Source: Aphelidium insulamus
Lineage: Eukaryota; Aphelidiomycota; Aphelidea; Aphelidiaceae
Length of the DNA: 57,500 nucleotides
NCBI GenBank assembly: GCA_036784855.1
Contig: JAZDSV010000002.1
Coordinates: 617,501-675,000, forward strand
Direction of reading: 5' to 3'
The first letter of the stretch is position 1, and every line of letters starts with the position of its first letter. The notes beneath the pieces are model-generated. The model saw nothing but the letters and a program-made list of their open reading frames with translations, was not told the origin of the DNA and made no database searches. This document shows positions 1 to 13,487 of this stretch, piece after piece. The translations under genes and the position numbers were made by a program.

Positions 1-2360
1 CATTGCCACAAGCACTTCCTGCAACTTGGCTCTGGACGGGGCAGGGTCGGCCAGCAAGCACAATTTCCGCGCCACGGCCAACACCATGACCAAAAATGCA
101 CGCCGTATGGAAGTTACGGGATCGCGGGACCGCTCCAGCCACTCGTCAAAGAGGTGCGCGCGGAAATATGTGGCAGAAGCTGTTTGCAATGCCTCGCGGC
201 AAAAGTGTAGATATATCATGCGATTCCGGGAACTGTGGCTGCCGGAATGCACTACGGAATCGCCTTTGATGGCACCGCCACCACTGGCCATGTGTCCAAA
301 TTCTTTCATCGACTTGACAACCCGCTCGCGATACTCGGCCAGTGGCAACATCCGCGCATACGCACACAGCACCTGAACAATTGCTGACTGGAGGGTGGCC
401 GTGGAGAGTGAGCAGTGTCGGCGGGCCAGCACACCGACAAGCAGCGGTGTCAGCTCCCCGCTGATGTTTTCTGCGTCAAAGTAGAGGCAAAAGTTGCGAC
501 ACTGGAGAATCCAATGCGGCAGCGAATCGTGGCGAAACTTTTCGTTCGAGTGCGACTGCGCCACCACCATTTGGACCCGCTTCATGAAGGCAAAAAAGAG
601 TTCATTGCAGTCCATGTCCAGGCGAGACCAGGCGGCATTGCTGGCAAACACTTTGAGGATGGCGTCGAATGATTCCATAATCGGACCGCTGACAGAGTCG
701 CGCTCGTCCATTATCATGGCGGTCAGACTGTCGCGGACGCAGTTGAATGCCTGGCTTCCCAGCTGAGCACAGACCTCCGGCAGGCATTGTGCGACTTGGC
801 TACGCACGGCCAGATCATTGTCGACCATCAGTGTCTGCAGTATGACGAGCAGTGCAGAACTATCTTTCAAAGCACCGCCGGCATTTATACTTTCTGCCTG
901 GCCGCGTCTCCGCGAAAGGAACCATGTCAGCCCCTAGCGTGTGGTTAGTATATGGGACACATCGTCTTTCAACACACCGGCAAGTTGAATGCACATGCTT
1001 CACGCAGCGACGGATCAGCTGTGGCGCCCTGCAACACTTTTCCCAGCCACGCTACAAACCACGAGGAGTCACTATCGCTGATATACTTTTCCACGGTGCT
1101 CAGCCAGTAGCCAAAGTTGCGCACGAGGATCGGCAGCAGACCGGGTGCCTTTTCTTCACACAGTCGGCGCCACTCGGGTATGACAAACGTTGAGATGCTG
1201 TTCTTGTTGGTGAATGGGCGATGCCGGTCCCGAGTACCTTTTGACACTGGCTGCACAGTGCCTGGCCGTGGAAATGCGCTCTCGTCAGCCACCAGTTCGA
1301 CAAAGTTGCGCACAGCTTCCTTGCGCACGCTCATTTCATCGTCCTTTAGCAGCTCCAAGTACTCGTCCAGCACCGACGTGCATGAACTTTCATTGCTATA
1401 AAGGACGAGTGTGAGTTGCGTGAGGAAGATGCACAAAGTATACTTGATTACACACACCTCAGCGCCACGGCAATATCGTTCAGTTGGCAGCACATTTGGG
1501 CGCGCACCTCATAGTCCGTGTCCTGACACAGGACGATGGCACTCTTGAGAAAGTGTGACTCGATCTTTTTCGGCGTAAATCGCCGGGCAAGCCGGCCAAA
1601 CATCCTGCAGCTCCACACGCGGTACGGAACAGGCTGCGCAAATCCCGAGTTCACCATCGCTTCTGGCAGCACCTAATGCATGGGTTATACAGCAAGTATA
1701 AAAAGTATGGGAAGCATGTCCAACCTCTTTCTCCAGCGTGTCCTGCGACATGTAGGCGATCGCGTTGATTATGACATCGGACCAGCAGGCCATCACCTGC
1801 TTCTCCCTGCTCTCCATTAGCTTTCGTGCCGGCGCAAGCAATTTATCTGCCACTTCTGGGGTCCACACTTTGTTGGTCCCGGCCTGCAGGCTGTCGGAGA
1901 TACGTCGGCCGATCATGACCTGTAGTGGCGGACGCTCCTTGCCTAACGCGACGAGAAATTTCTCCAACACCGACGCGACATCTTTGGACGCAAGCGGTAC
2001 AATGTGCGGCTGTTCCGCCAGAATAGTGTCGAGGACGCTATGCTTTTGCACCTCCACACCGTGTCTGCAGAGGGATTGTTACTCAAGCAAACATGTCGAG
2101 GCTCAGCCACGCACTCTATAATGTGTAAACATCGCGCCAGTGGGGTCAGGTCTGCCGAGATGGCCAGTTGCTCAATCTCAGCCTCAGTCTGTCATCATGG
2201 CAATCAAGCGGAAAGTCAAGTGTGCTAAGCGAGCGAAGCGTACCTTTTTCGCGCGGTGTGTCAGTTTGATCTCGTCGATTCCCTTCAGATGGTCATCGGA
2301 TTCTATGGAGCCGAGACCCGTCTCCCACTCCTCCCACTGCAGTTCCGACAAGCCGCTCAT
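1..2360 (-). CDS. PPP4R4: PPP4R4-like HEAT-repeat regulatory subunit of protein phosphatase 4 (3' end outside window)
   Basis: Spliced minus-strand gene starting at 2360 (MSGLSELQWEEWE...) and still open at base 1, so the C-terminus is missing. Exons join through about five short introns, for example around 980-938 with a TACTAAC branch site. The product is a helical-repeat protein. The stretches RMFGRLARRFTPKKIESHFL, CQDTDYEVRAQMCCQLNDIA and REACAFNLP line up with the HEAT core of animal PPP4R4, which reads LGKLTNKFD, CQDVEYEVRSCMCRQLENIA and RKNCAYNFP. In animals PPP4R4 is a cytosolic partner of the PP4 catalytic subunit; the same role here is inferred. It is head-to-tail with the S6 kinase gene, about 120 bp apart. 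An alternative is another PP2A/PP4 A-subunit-like HEAT protein, but the motif order favours PPP4R4. Confidence 0.8.
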
Positions 2361-2477
2361 CTAGCACCCGAATGGACTATCTATCTAGCTATCGATACAC
2401 GCAACACGGAGCACCGTAGGTATCAATAAGAGCCGAAAATAAGCACCTTGACAACCGCGCATCACACATCGAGATTT

Positions 2478-4454
<1,977 letters not shown>

Positions 4455-4696
4455 CGCCTCTTCGTTAATTAAAGAGCCACAAAGACACGGTCAGCAGATA
4501 ACAGCCAGGGTTGACTGACACGAGCCGGGCGTGTAATACCCAGGCAGGGTCAGGGTTAGGGTTTGCCCAGTCAACAGACAAGTAAAGAATTAGCACCAGC
4601 CAGGGTCAGGGTCGCCCAAAATAATCGACATTGAAAAGCGCGAGAAGCGCGCAAAGAAGGAAAATTGTTCAATTATCACCATTCGCACAGTACAAC
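4455..4696. promoter_or_regulatory. Divergent promoter between S6 kinase and DDX21-type helicase, with telomere-like G tract
   Basis: 242 bp between two divergent start codons, so it must hold both promoters. It contains a GGGTCAGGGTTAGGGTTT tract near 4546-4563 and a second CAGGGTCAGGGT near 4602-4613. The first embeds TTAGGG units as in fungal and animal telomeres. Whether these bind a telobox-type factor is unknown. Confidence 0.5.
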
Positions 4697-7028
4697 ATGG
4701 CTCCCGTAGTAGTAGAGTCGGCACTTAGTAGAAAGCGTGTCGAGGATAAGGAAGAAAAGAATTCGACCTCACAGTCCACTCAAAAGGAAACGAAAAAGAA
4801 AACGAAGCGCGCTAAAAGTGATGACAAAGACAGCATCAAGAAGTCCAAGCGCAAACGAGATGATGATGACAAGAAAGACTCCGCAGACAAGAAGGAGAAG
4901 AAAGCGAAAAAGGACAAGTCGGCTAAAAAGGCGAAATCAACTGCAGATACTGTCGACAAGTCCTCGATAAAAAACTCCGAGGCTGTCAAAAGTGCGGCTC
5001 CTGAAGTCAGCGTCGCCACAGCGAAAGACACTAATGTTTCACATGTTGAAGCGCCGCCAGCCATGTCGGACGAGGAGAAAAAACTTGCCGTTACTTCGTA
5101 TCGTATCAGCAGCGCCACGCGGAAAAAGCTGGAAGAGCGCGGTGTAAAGGCTCTGTTTCCCATTCAAGCCGCGACTTTTGATGCCATATTTGACGGCAAA
5201 GATGTACTTGGTCGTGCGCGAACAGGCACCGGCAAGACATTGTCCTTTGCACTGCCCATCATTGAGAAGCTGATTGTGGCCAGCGGTCAGTCCGGTCGCG
5301 CACCTACTCGTGCGCGGCCGCCGCGAGTGCTAGTTATGTGTCCCACGCGTGAATTGGCCAAGCAAGTGGCAAGCGAGTTTGAGAGTATTTGCGGCGGTGC
5401 ATTTGATGTGTTGACAGTCTATGGCGGTGTCCCTGTCTGGGAACAGACAAACGCACTGCGCAATGGCATTGACATTGTTGTCGGCACACCTGGCCGCTTG
5501 CAGGACCATCTGGACCGCGGGAACCTGAAGCTGAATGATATCGAGTTTGCCGTGCTGGATGAGGGTAACTACTACCAGCATCATCACAGCTATTTGCATG
5601 CTCATACTGTCAGCGGACCAAATGTTGGACATTGGCTTTGCGGATGCAATGGAGACCATTCTGAAGCGCATTAAAGAGGAGCGTGCAGGGCGCCTGTACC
5701 AGACGTGCCTCTTCTCGGCCACGGTGCCCGAGTGGGTGCACAAGGTGATGTCCAAGTATCTTCGTGCTGACTGCACTCTGTCCGTGGACCTGGTTGGCTC
5801 GCAGAAACTCAAGACATCCGAGAGCATCCAACACTATGCCATTCCGTGTCACTGGCAACAGCGCCAGGCAACTGTTGCTGATGTGGTGCGAGTGTATGGC
5901 GGTGGCTCCTCCGGGCGCACAATAATCTTCACCGAGACCAAGAATGAGGCGAATGAAATGGCGCTTGCCGGCGAGAAACAGAGCTGCCAGGTGCTGCACG
6001 GTGACATTGCGCAGAAACAGCGCGAAATCACACTTCAGGCCTTTCGTGAGGGTCGGTGTCGTGTACTGGTGGCGACAGATGTTGCCGCGCGCGGACTGGA
6101 CATCCCCGAGGTGGACCTGGTAATCCAGTGCCAGCCGCCAAAAGATGTTGATACATTTGTACACCGCGCCGGGCGCACAGGCCGCGCGGGCAAGAGCGGC
6201 GTATGCATCACGTTCTTCAAGCCGGCCGAGGAGTGGGCGCTGAACAACATCAAGAAGCGCACCGGTGCCGACTTTAAGCGCATTGGTGCCCCGCAAACTG
6301 CGGACATTATTCGCACGTCCGCTGAGGACACGTTGCGCCTGCTGGACAAGGTCAGTCCGTCGGTCGTGCCGCTGTTCCTGCCCACCGCCACAAAAATCCT
6401 GTCTGGAGAGCTGGAGCTTGAGGTACTCAAGTCGCTTAAGATCAGCACTGGCGATCCGGTATTGCCCGCCCATGTGCTGGCATTGGCACTGGCGATGCTG
6501 TCCGGACACACTGCGGCGCCCACTGCCCGGTCGCTGCTCACTTGCCAGGAAGGCATGGTCACCATGTCCATGGTGCTGGACCGGCCGATGCGGTCGCTTG
6601 GTCTGGTTCGATCCATACTGCAGACCACGTTTCCCGACATTGCTCGCGACGACTGGCGCAGCATGCGCATGCTCAAAGATGAATGTGGCGCCGTCTTTGA
6701 CGTGCAGCAAGACATTGTGGACGATGTGTTGCGCCGCTGGCAGGAACAGACTCCCGACACTTCTACCACCACATTACAAGTTGTCACTGATATGCCAGAG
6801 CTCCAAGATCGCAGTGTCTACTCCGCGGGACAGACAGGCGGCGGATTTGGCGGCCGTGGCGGTTACGGTGGCTCTCGAGGCGGTGGCTATGGCGGTGGCA
6901 GTGGTGGGTACAGTCGCGGTGGCAGCAGCGGCCGTGGTGGCGGCTTTGGCCAAGGTTCGCGCGGTGGACGTGGCGGCGGAGGTTTCAGTCGTGGTGGGTC
7001 GTCTTACCGCGGAGGATATGGCCGATAA
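4697..7028 (+). CDS. DEAD-box nucleolar RNA helicase, DDX21/DDX50 (GUCT) type
   Basis: ATP-dependent RNA helicase. The N-terminus (to about residue 125) is a lysine-rich acidic/basic tail typical of nucleolar proteins. Then come Walker A ARTGTGKT, motif Ia PTRELA, motif II DEAD, SAT (LFSATVP), VATDVAARGLD and HRAGRTGRAG. The GUCT domain follows (DDWRSMRMLKDECGAVFDV), then an RGG/GGYGG-rich tail, the order seen in DDX21/DDX50. One 49-nt intron (5565-5613) interrupts the DEAD box itself: GAT GAG G | CG GAC. The start at 4697 is chosen as the first Met after the leader; an in-frame ATG at 4631 would add 22 residues. Expected role: rRNA synthesis and processing. Confidence 0.93.
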
Positions 7029-7169
7029 TTACGGGGGTTCAACTTGTATCCGTACATAGAAGGCTCTTTTTATCATAGAATGGTATGATATGTGAAAGAT
7101 TATATAAGTTTGTGCAAGATGCTACGTGCATATCATGTACTGCACGAGTTTCAAGCAGAATAATAGTGT

Positions 7170-9023
7170 CTATGCAGCAATCAGCATCGAGTCCACGAGA
7201 TCCCATCCCATTAACTTGGCAAATGCTGCCACAGCATCAACAAATTCCGCGTTGAGCTCACAAAACTGAGTGTACATACGCAACAAGTGTTTGCCAGGTA
7301 CACTGTGCCCGGCTATGGCGAACTTGCACCGAGAGATAATTCCATGCAAGTCCATAGACAAGACCTCGCAGTCGAGACCGTTCGCTGCTACTGGGGACCT
7401 TTCATCGTCGCTGGCAGCGAGTCGACAATACTTTTGCTGGTTTAACAGTGAAATCACTCGATCATCCAACGCTGTCCACAACAGTGTAATGGGGCACAGG
7501 ATCTCGGCTGGTCCAAATTGTGCCTTGTACCGCATTTTGGTACAGTGATGTATGTAGTAGCCGAGATAGTAATATCGAAAATTAGCGGAAGAAGATATGG
7601 CTGGCAGTAGTCGCAGCTCCAATATCGAGCTCAACACACCGAGAGATAGAAACGAGTAGCGTGGTTGGTAGAAAAAGTACACACTGGATAATCCAGATGG
7701 TAGTACATCCAGAACGGATACAGCAATCAGGTCCGATGTCAGGCTGCCTACATTTTTGTCGCTGGGTTGCAGTTCGTATCGCACATGATATGTTCCCCAA
7801 CCGATTCGAGGAACCAGGTCGGTCAGATTCAGATTCTCGCAACTGAACGTTGGTTCCGCCATATCTAAAAAATCGACAGATATAAGGAATTTGTCATCAG
7901 ATTCCATCTTGACACGATCAAGAGCCGAGTGACAAAGGAACCGAGAGTAACCCGATTCAGTCACGGAATCAGCAGAGTCGCCATGCACCTGCACTTGATA
8001 GTGTTTATACAACAGAAACTCGTCCGCCACAACTTCATCAGAGGGCCGTATGCGCAGTATGAGCTTGGCAGGCCTTGTGGCGTGGTGGAGCGTGTCACTG
8101 CTCCCGCCGACTGATTTGCTGTTAACATCTGCGGGATGCATATCGGAACTTGAGACTGCATTTTCTGCATGCCACTTGCTAGTCATCCTCAGTTGAATAA
8201 CGCCGTTATCTGTGACGGAGGTAGATTCGATAATGTCTTTGAAACCGCCACCATCAGTCGAAGGCAATATTACTGACTCCAATATAGCGATGGCCACAGA
8301 TTTTGCCGTCAAGTCCTTGGGACATTGGCGAAGTTTGCGCAGCCATCCAACCACGACGGGGCCCACGGCGCATATGAAATCGGCATCAGAAGTTGCGCAC
8401 ACTTTGACCACCAATTTTGTCGAGTCGAATGAAGTAGACGTGCTTGTGCCCTCTGCGACTTTGGCATCGATGTATTGCTTTGTCATGCTGCGCAAAAGCT
8501 GTCCAAGTACCGGTGGTGGTGGTGCCGGATTTCGGCTGCTTTCTTTCGACATTTTGTATGTCGGCTGCCTTTGAGCTTCACGCGTTGATACTGGGGAATC
8601 TGAGCCATGTGCATCGTGGACTGACGCGGTGGTGGATGAATCGGTTGGCCGCAGATACGCGGCAAATCGTTTCAGCACGCGACGATGGCTGCGAGTAGGC
8701 TTGAACGCATCGGCCTGCGCCCTGATGGCATACTGTGGACAGCACATGGTCTCGTTGCGGGGACGGTAGAATAATGTTCCGCACCGACGCCAATTTCGCT
8801 CAAGCATGGCCGCGTATATCCCCGCTGGCGTGTGGTTGAAGCGCACGCCAAAGGATTCTTTTCTCCCGCCATCCACGGCTGACTTTCTCTCCTCCTGCTG
8901 CTGCACAGGGTCACAACGTGTGCACGGAAAGTCAAATCACCAGCATACCGTGGAATGCTTGCAATAACCGCACGGGCTCTCATAGTAGCCGTCCAGTATC
9001 GCCACCACTTGCTTTGTCGTCAT
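7170..9023 (-). CDS. ATE1: Arginyl-tRNA--protein transferase
   Basis: Transfers arginine from Arg-tRNA to acidic N-termini, creating N-degrons. Exon 1 (8949-9023) encodes 25 residues with C18-GY-C21. After a 48-nt intron, exon 2 carries NWRRCGTLFYRP and ETMCCPQY. The CGYC pair and the CC pair are the cysteines known to bind the Fe-S/haem cofactor of ATE1. The C-terminal domain has GTYHVRYEL, LPSGLSSVYFFYQPRYSFLS and YYLGYYIHHCTKMRYKAQFG, diagnostic for the family. A low-complexity, serine-rich linker of more than 100 residues between the two domains is longer than in yeast. Total about 602 residues. Start at 9023 is required to include the cysteine pair. Confidence 0.95.
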
Positions 9024-9149
9024 TGACTGGACGTGATCACGATTGAGTTAACAATGCACCGTGGAGTGTGAACAATGTTCAATGTCAAGTGTAAAAGAAC
9101 TTCAAGGAAGATACAGAGAGAGTCTGTGCAACAACATTCTATGTATAGT

Positions 9150-11023
9150 CTAAGAAACACCCCACAATATGCCCTTGGTCATGAAGAAGAGCAGAGCTAT
9201 CCGGAAACAAATCATCGAGTACACATTGGCCACCACTTGATGCACAGCCTCGTGCATACCCACCAGCACCTCTGATGACAGACCGAATGTGGCAAGTACA
9301 ACGGGTGCCGATAATGCAAATACCAACAGCATCGCGAGTGACAGCGATAGCGCCGGAAGATCCAACGACAGCGAGCCATCGTCAGCAGCTGGACGCAACA
9401 CGGCTGGATCGCTGCCCCGTTTCGACCTTCGATCCTTGGGGCTTGCAACCACGCTTTTGTCAGCCTCGGGCGTCGCCATCATTGTTTTCCTGAGCCGTGA
9501 AAGTGAGAATCCGGATCGAGTTGGTTCCGCGGGCGCGTCGGCGTTAGTTGCGTGCAGATTATCCGTCGATTGCTGCTGAATAGCAATCGCGCTCCGTAGC
9601 GAACTGACAAATGAACCGTTTCGGAGCGAGAGTCGAAAGGTGGATGATGAGCCGGTCCACGATACCGGCATCACCGTCTTGGAGAAGAGGCCGAGCAGCG
9701 CGCTCACCAGAAAGAATACGATAAGCACAAATTCAAGCATCGTGGTGAAGAAGCCCAGGAACTTGGTGGTCTGCCGCAGAATTTGCCGAACAGAGTCGTC
9801 ATCCGATGGGCCGAATTGTAGTGCTCGAGGCAGCCAAGAGAATACCACGTTCATTATTGTGTACTCGCTGTGTGGTCGGTTATACAACTTCTTACTCCAG
9901 TGCCCAAAGAGTGTCTGCACAACGCTCAGCCCCAACCTTAGAACCAGCAACACCCACAGTGCCAGGAATCCAGCGGAGAGCAGAAAAAATAGAATGTTTC
10001 TCCGCCACGCCGGTGCTGCCAGTTCACTCTCGATGAGGCGTTGTCGGTACTCGATACCGTCCAGTCTAGTTTTGTCAATGAATTCAAGTATATTTTCTCA
10101 TGATAAGAATCACATACTGTTTAAGCAGACTATTTTGTTCACTCCGAACATGATCCTTCATTACCGCATGCAATTGCGCTTTGGATGTCTGGCGCCCTGA
10201 TGATGTCTGCCAAGAGACACGCGACGATACTGGCGACTCATTATTCTCCAGGCGCATAAAATTCTGTCTCAACGACTGAATACCGGTCAAGTACTACACC
10301 TAGATAGTTTTATGTTCTTGCCTGACTCTGGATCGACAACAACTCCAGTTGGTCTCGTAAGCGTTTTCGGTGTCCGGGTGAAGAAAATAGACGCCTAATG
10401 CCGTGCCACAGTATGGCCAGCCCTCTTGGAATGGCAAATATGCACGCTGCGCAGACCAGGACCACGCCAATTGTTTGCGGCATGAGATAGAGAGGCGTGG
10501 TGTTGAGATTGAATAGCCATTTCACGCCCACACTCCACGCAACCAACATTGCACAAAAGAGCACGTATGTGCCCAGGGTAGCCATTATGCGTCTGCCAGT
10601 GGACAGGGGCGCCATCGAAGTGACGGAGGACAGGGAGCCGGTTACCGCCTGTGTCGGGGCCTCGCCGTAAAAGTAGACAAATGGCAGGAAGCCAAACAGA
10701 CACACTGTACACGCCCAGAACGCCCCATCCCACAGCAAGTACCACTGGTCTAGCGTGCAAAGTGTAAGATGCGTGATAGTAGTGAAGATTGTGGGCACAG
10801 TTCACCATCGCGCACCGTCAGCCAAGTACGGCACAGTGGCCGTGAGCAAGAGACTCTGGATACTGAGCGACACGGGCAGACTGTGAATGCCGATTTGTAT
10901 CGGACCCAGCCAGCGGTAGCGCACAGTCAGCACCGAAACCGTGGCCACGTAGCACGACAGCCACACCAGCAGCAGCAGCACGCCCTGCCTGAGTGCATCG
11001 TCGAATTTAATCTGATTTGACAT
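9150..11023 (-). CDS. LMBR1-family polytopic membrane protein
   Basis: Multi-pass membrane protein resembling LMBR1/LMBRD (lipocalin-receptor-like) proteins. Supporting segments are the N-terminal TM hairpin, then LLWDGAFWACTVCLFGFLPF with a short FYGEAP loop, FAIPRGLAILW, and the C-terminal FVLIVFFLVSALLGLFS and VVANVYSMICFRIALLF, in the same order as animal LIMR. Coiled-coil-like RLRDQLELLSIQ follows TM 5. A serine-rich loop (about 110 residues, SFVSSLRS...KDRRSKRGSD) between late TM helices is unusual. Introns: 10750-10815, 10276-10321 (GC-AG, donor GCAAGA) and one near 10062-10113. Without the GC-AG junction the frame meets a stop directly after SQART. The substrate is unknown; animal relatives act in receptor endocytosis or cobalamin transport. 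Confidence 0.75.
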
Positions 11024-11473
11024 ATGTATTTACGGAATACAAGCGTTCAATGAACCGCGAACACTTGAAACACTGATGTGCTTCATCAACCTTCGTATTG
11101 AGACATTAGACTAAGCATTAGCTATCCGCGCTGTAGTGTTGAAATGGTCATAAGATGAAACGTAAAATCTATTCCTTTTAAAAATATGTACATGTGTACA
11201 TAGCACAGTAACTACCAATGAAATTTGTCCCAATATGTAGTAGCTACTCATGCTGAATGGCCGAGGGAGTGTGTGTGCGAGAGAATGTGTACACTGTATA
11301 ACCCCAAGTGATATTTAATCAGCACTTCAAACGCGGCTAAACTCAACGGCTAAATACCAAAGCTTCGCCGACCAATCAGTAGCGACCCCTGAGCACGTTC
11401 ATTGCCAGTTTGCAAATGCGGCGCCTGCCCCTTTCGCTTCTCTCTGCACGTTCACTTCCTTCAATATACTTCG
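11024..11473. promoter_or_regulatory. Divergent intergenic region with CCAAT box
   Basis: 450 bp between the divergent LMBR1-like and ATG22-like starts. A CCAATCAG element lies at 11372-11379, about 100 bp before the ATG22 start, matching the CBF/NF-Y site. An AT-rich tract at 11160-11250 is nearer the middle. No ORF or RNA gene recognised. Confidence 0.5.
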
Positions 11474-13434
11474 ATGAACAGCAAGGACGACGCGGAAACG
11501 GCCGCTGCGCCTTCCCCCGCAGTTGGCCAAGACATTACCATTAATCCGAACGCGGTGCTGGAGCTGCAGGCGATCGAGTCTGCTGTGGAGATTACGCGCG
11601 ATCTGTCCACTGATCATCCAGACGTGACGCAAAAGGAACTATGGGGCTGGTACCTGTTCGAATTCGCATCACAGCCCTATAGTTCTGCGGTGCTGACAAC
11701 GTTTTTGCCGCTAGTACTGGAGGATCTGGCATGGCGTGCGGGCACGTCAGACCACACAGATCACAATTATCCTGCGTGCGCCGATCGCAGTCAGCTGACC
11801 ACTGAGCAGATTGAATCGGCCAAGTGCTTCATTGCATTCGGCAGCGCGTGGATCTCGCCCGTCTCGTTCAGCTTGTACGTGCAGGCGATCAGCGTGGCGC
11901 TTCAGGTGGTTGCGTTCATTTCCTTTGGTGCAATTGCCGACTATTCGCGCTGGCGCAAACTCTTCATGGTCTTGTTCAGCACGGTTACTGCGCTGACTTG
12001 CATCGCGTACTTGCTGGTGATCAAGCCTGGCAAGTTCAATTGTTCACTCAATTTGATTTTTTGCTAAGTATTTCTGTAGAGCTGTACTTGTTCGCCGCGA
12101 TATTGACCATTGTTGGGAATATTGCGTATGGCACTTCGATGGTGTTCTACAATGCCTACTTGCCCATACTTGTGGACGCTCATCCACGTGTGCGAAAACT
12201 AAAGACCGAGATAGAGGGTCGTCTATATGAGGTTGAAATGACCGGTATGGAGAAGCAGCATACGGAAGTAGCAGCGGAGGATACCAGCAGCACCGGCAAA
12301 TCAAGCAGCGACGGAACAATGGATGACACTGCCGAGCTGGCTACTACGGAGAAGGATGATTTGAAGAAGGCCCGTGCTGAGGCTCTGGCAGAACTACACG
12401 ATGAACGTGACCGCGTGGCCAATGAGACTTCCACGCACGGGTTCGGTCTCGGCTATGCCAGCGCTGTATTCCTGCTGCTGTTCCTGGCTGGTCTCATGTT
12501 TGGCATCGGATCCAGCTCGACGTATATAATGCAGATCTGCATTGCTATCGTCGGAGTGTGGCATCTGGTTTTCCTGTGGGGTTTCTCGGCACAGTGGCTG
12601 CGTACTCGTCCTGGTCCTAATTTGCCCGCATCCGAGCGCAAGTATGGATTCCTGTCGTACTTTGTGTTCTCGTGGAAAAAGACGTTTTTGACTTGCGTGC
12701 GCTGTGCCCGTCTCAAGGACACATTCATGTTTCTTGTAGCCTGGTTCTTTTACTCGGATGGTTATTCGACGCTGGCATCGGTGGCCATCTTGTTTGGCAA
12801 GAGCACTCTGAACATGTCTAGCACGCAGCTGATTGTCATTGCTGTGGTATGTTATTTTATTCTTGTTCTTGTATGTATACTAACGATAAAGGCTACTCCA
12901 TTCGTGGCAATTGCTGGCAATTACTTTTTCCTGCATATTTTCCACAAGCGTCTGGGGTTATCCTCAAAGACCATCGTAATAATGCTGCTCTGTCTGGTAA
13001 CACTGATCCCTATATATGGCTTGATCGGGTTCCTCGTGCCAGACGGGGTGTCTGTGGGATTCAAAAGTGTGCCCGAGATGTACATCGTGTCGGTGTACTA
13101 TGGCTTCTTGCTTGGCGCGCTGCAGTCCTTTTCCCGTGTTTTGTTTGCCGAGCTGCTACCGCCGGGAATGGAGAGTGAATTTTTTGCTTTGTACGAAATC
13201 ACTGACCGCGGAAGCAGCTGGCTCGGCCCGCTTTTGGTTGGCGTCTTTACGGATTCGTTTGGAAAGTACGTTGCATTTGTATCACTTGTATCCCGTGACA
13301 TTAACAAATGTAGCATCCGCTACGGCTTTTTTATGCTATTGGCGCTTCTGCTACTATCCATGCCGCCGTTGTTCGCCATGGACTCGGCTCGCGGCAAGAA
13401 TAAGGCGCGCAACTTTAACCTGGCTGAAAGCTAA
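11474..13434 (+). CDS. ATG22-like vacuolar amino-acid permease
   Basis: MFS-type transporter of the Atg22 family, which exports amino acids from the vacuole/lysosome after autophagy. Conserved N-terminal signature: KELWGWYLFEFASQPYSSA, followed by FLPLVLEDLA and FISFGAIADYSRWRKLF; the C-terminal half has GFLLGALQSFSRVLFAELLP and LGPLLVGVFTDSFG. An acidic/threonine-rich loop of about 100 residues (EVAAEDTSS...) separates the halves. Introns: 12030-12079 (GC-AG, donor GCAAGT), 12847-12891 (45 nt, TACTAAC branch site) and 13266-13313 (48 nt). The last two are multiples of three without stops, so retained forms would still be read through. Start 11474 is the first ATG after a CCAAT box. Confidence 0.88.
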
Positions 13435-13487
13435 ACTTGATTTACCTTTTGGCTGCGAGTTAAATTCTCTATTCTACTAAACTACAA

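Noticed and set aside
5610-6710. 366-codon open frame antisense to the DDX21-type helicase
   Set aside because: It lies wholly opposite a conserved helicase, has no family motif and is a by-product of codon bias; the same holds for 6035-6787 minus and 6265-7059 plus.
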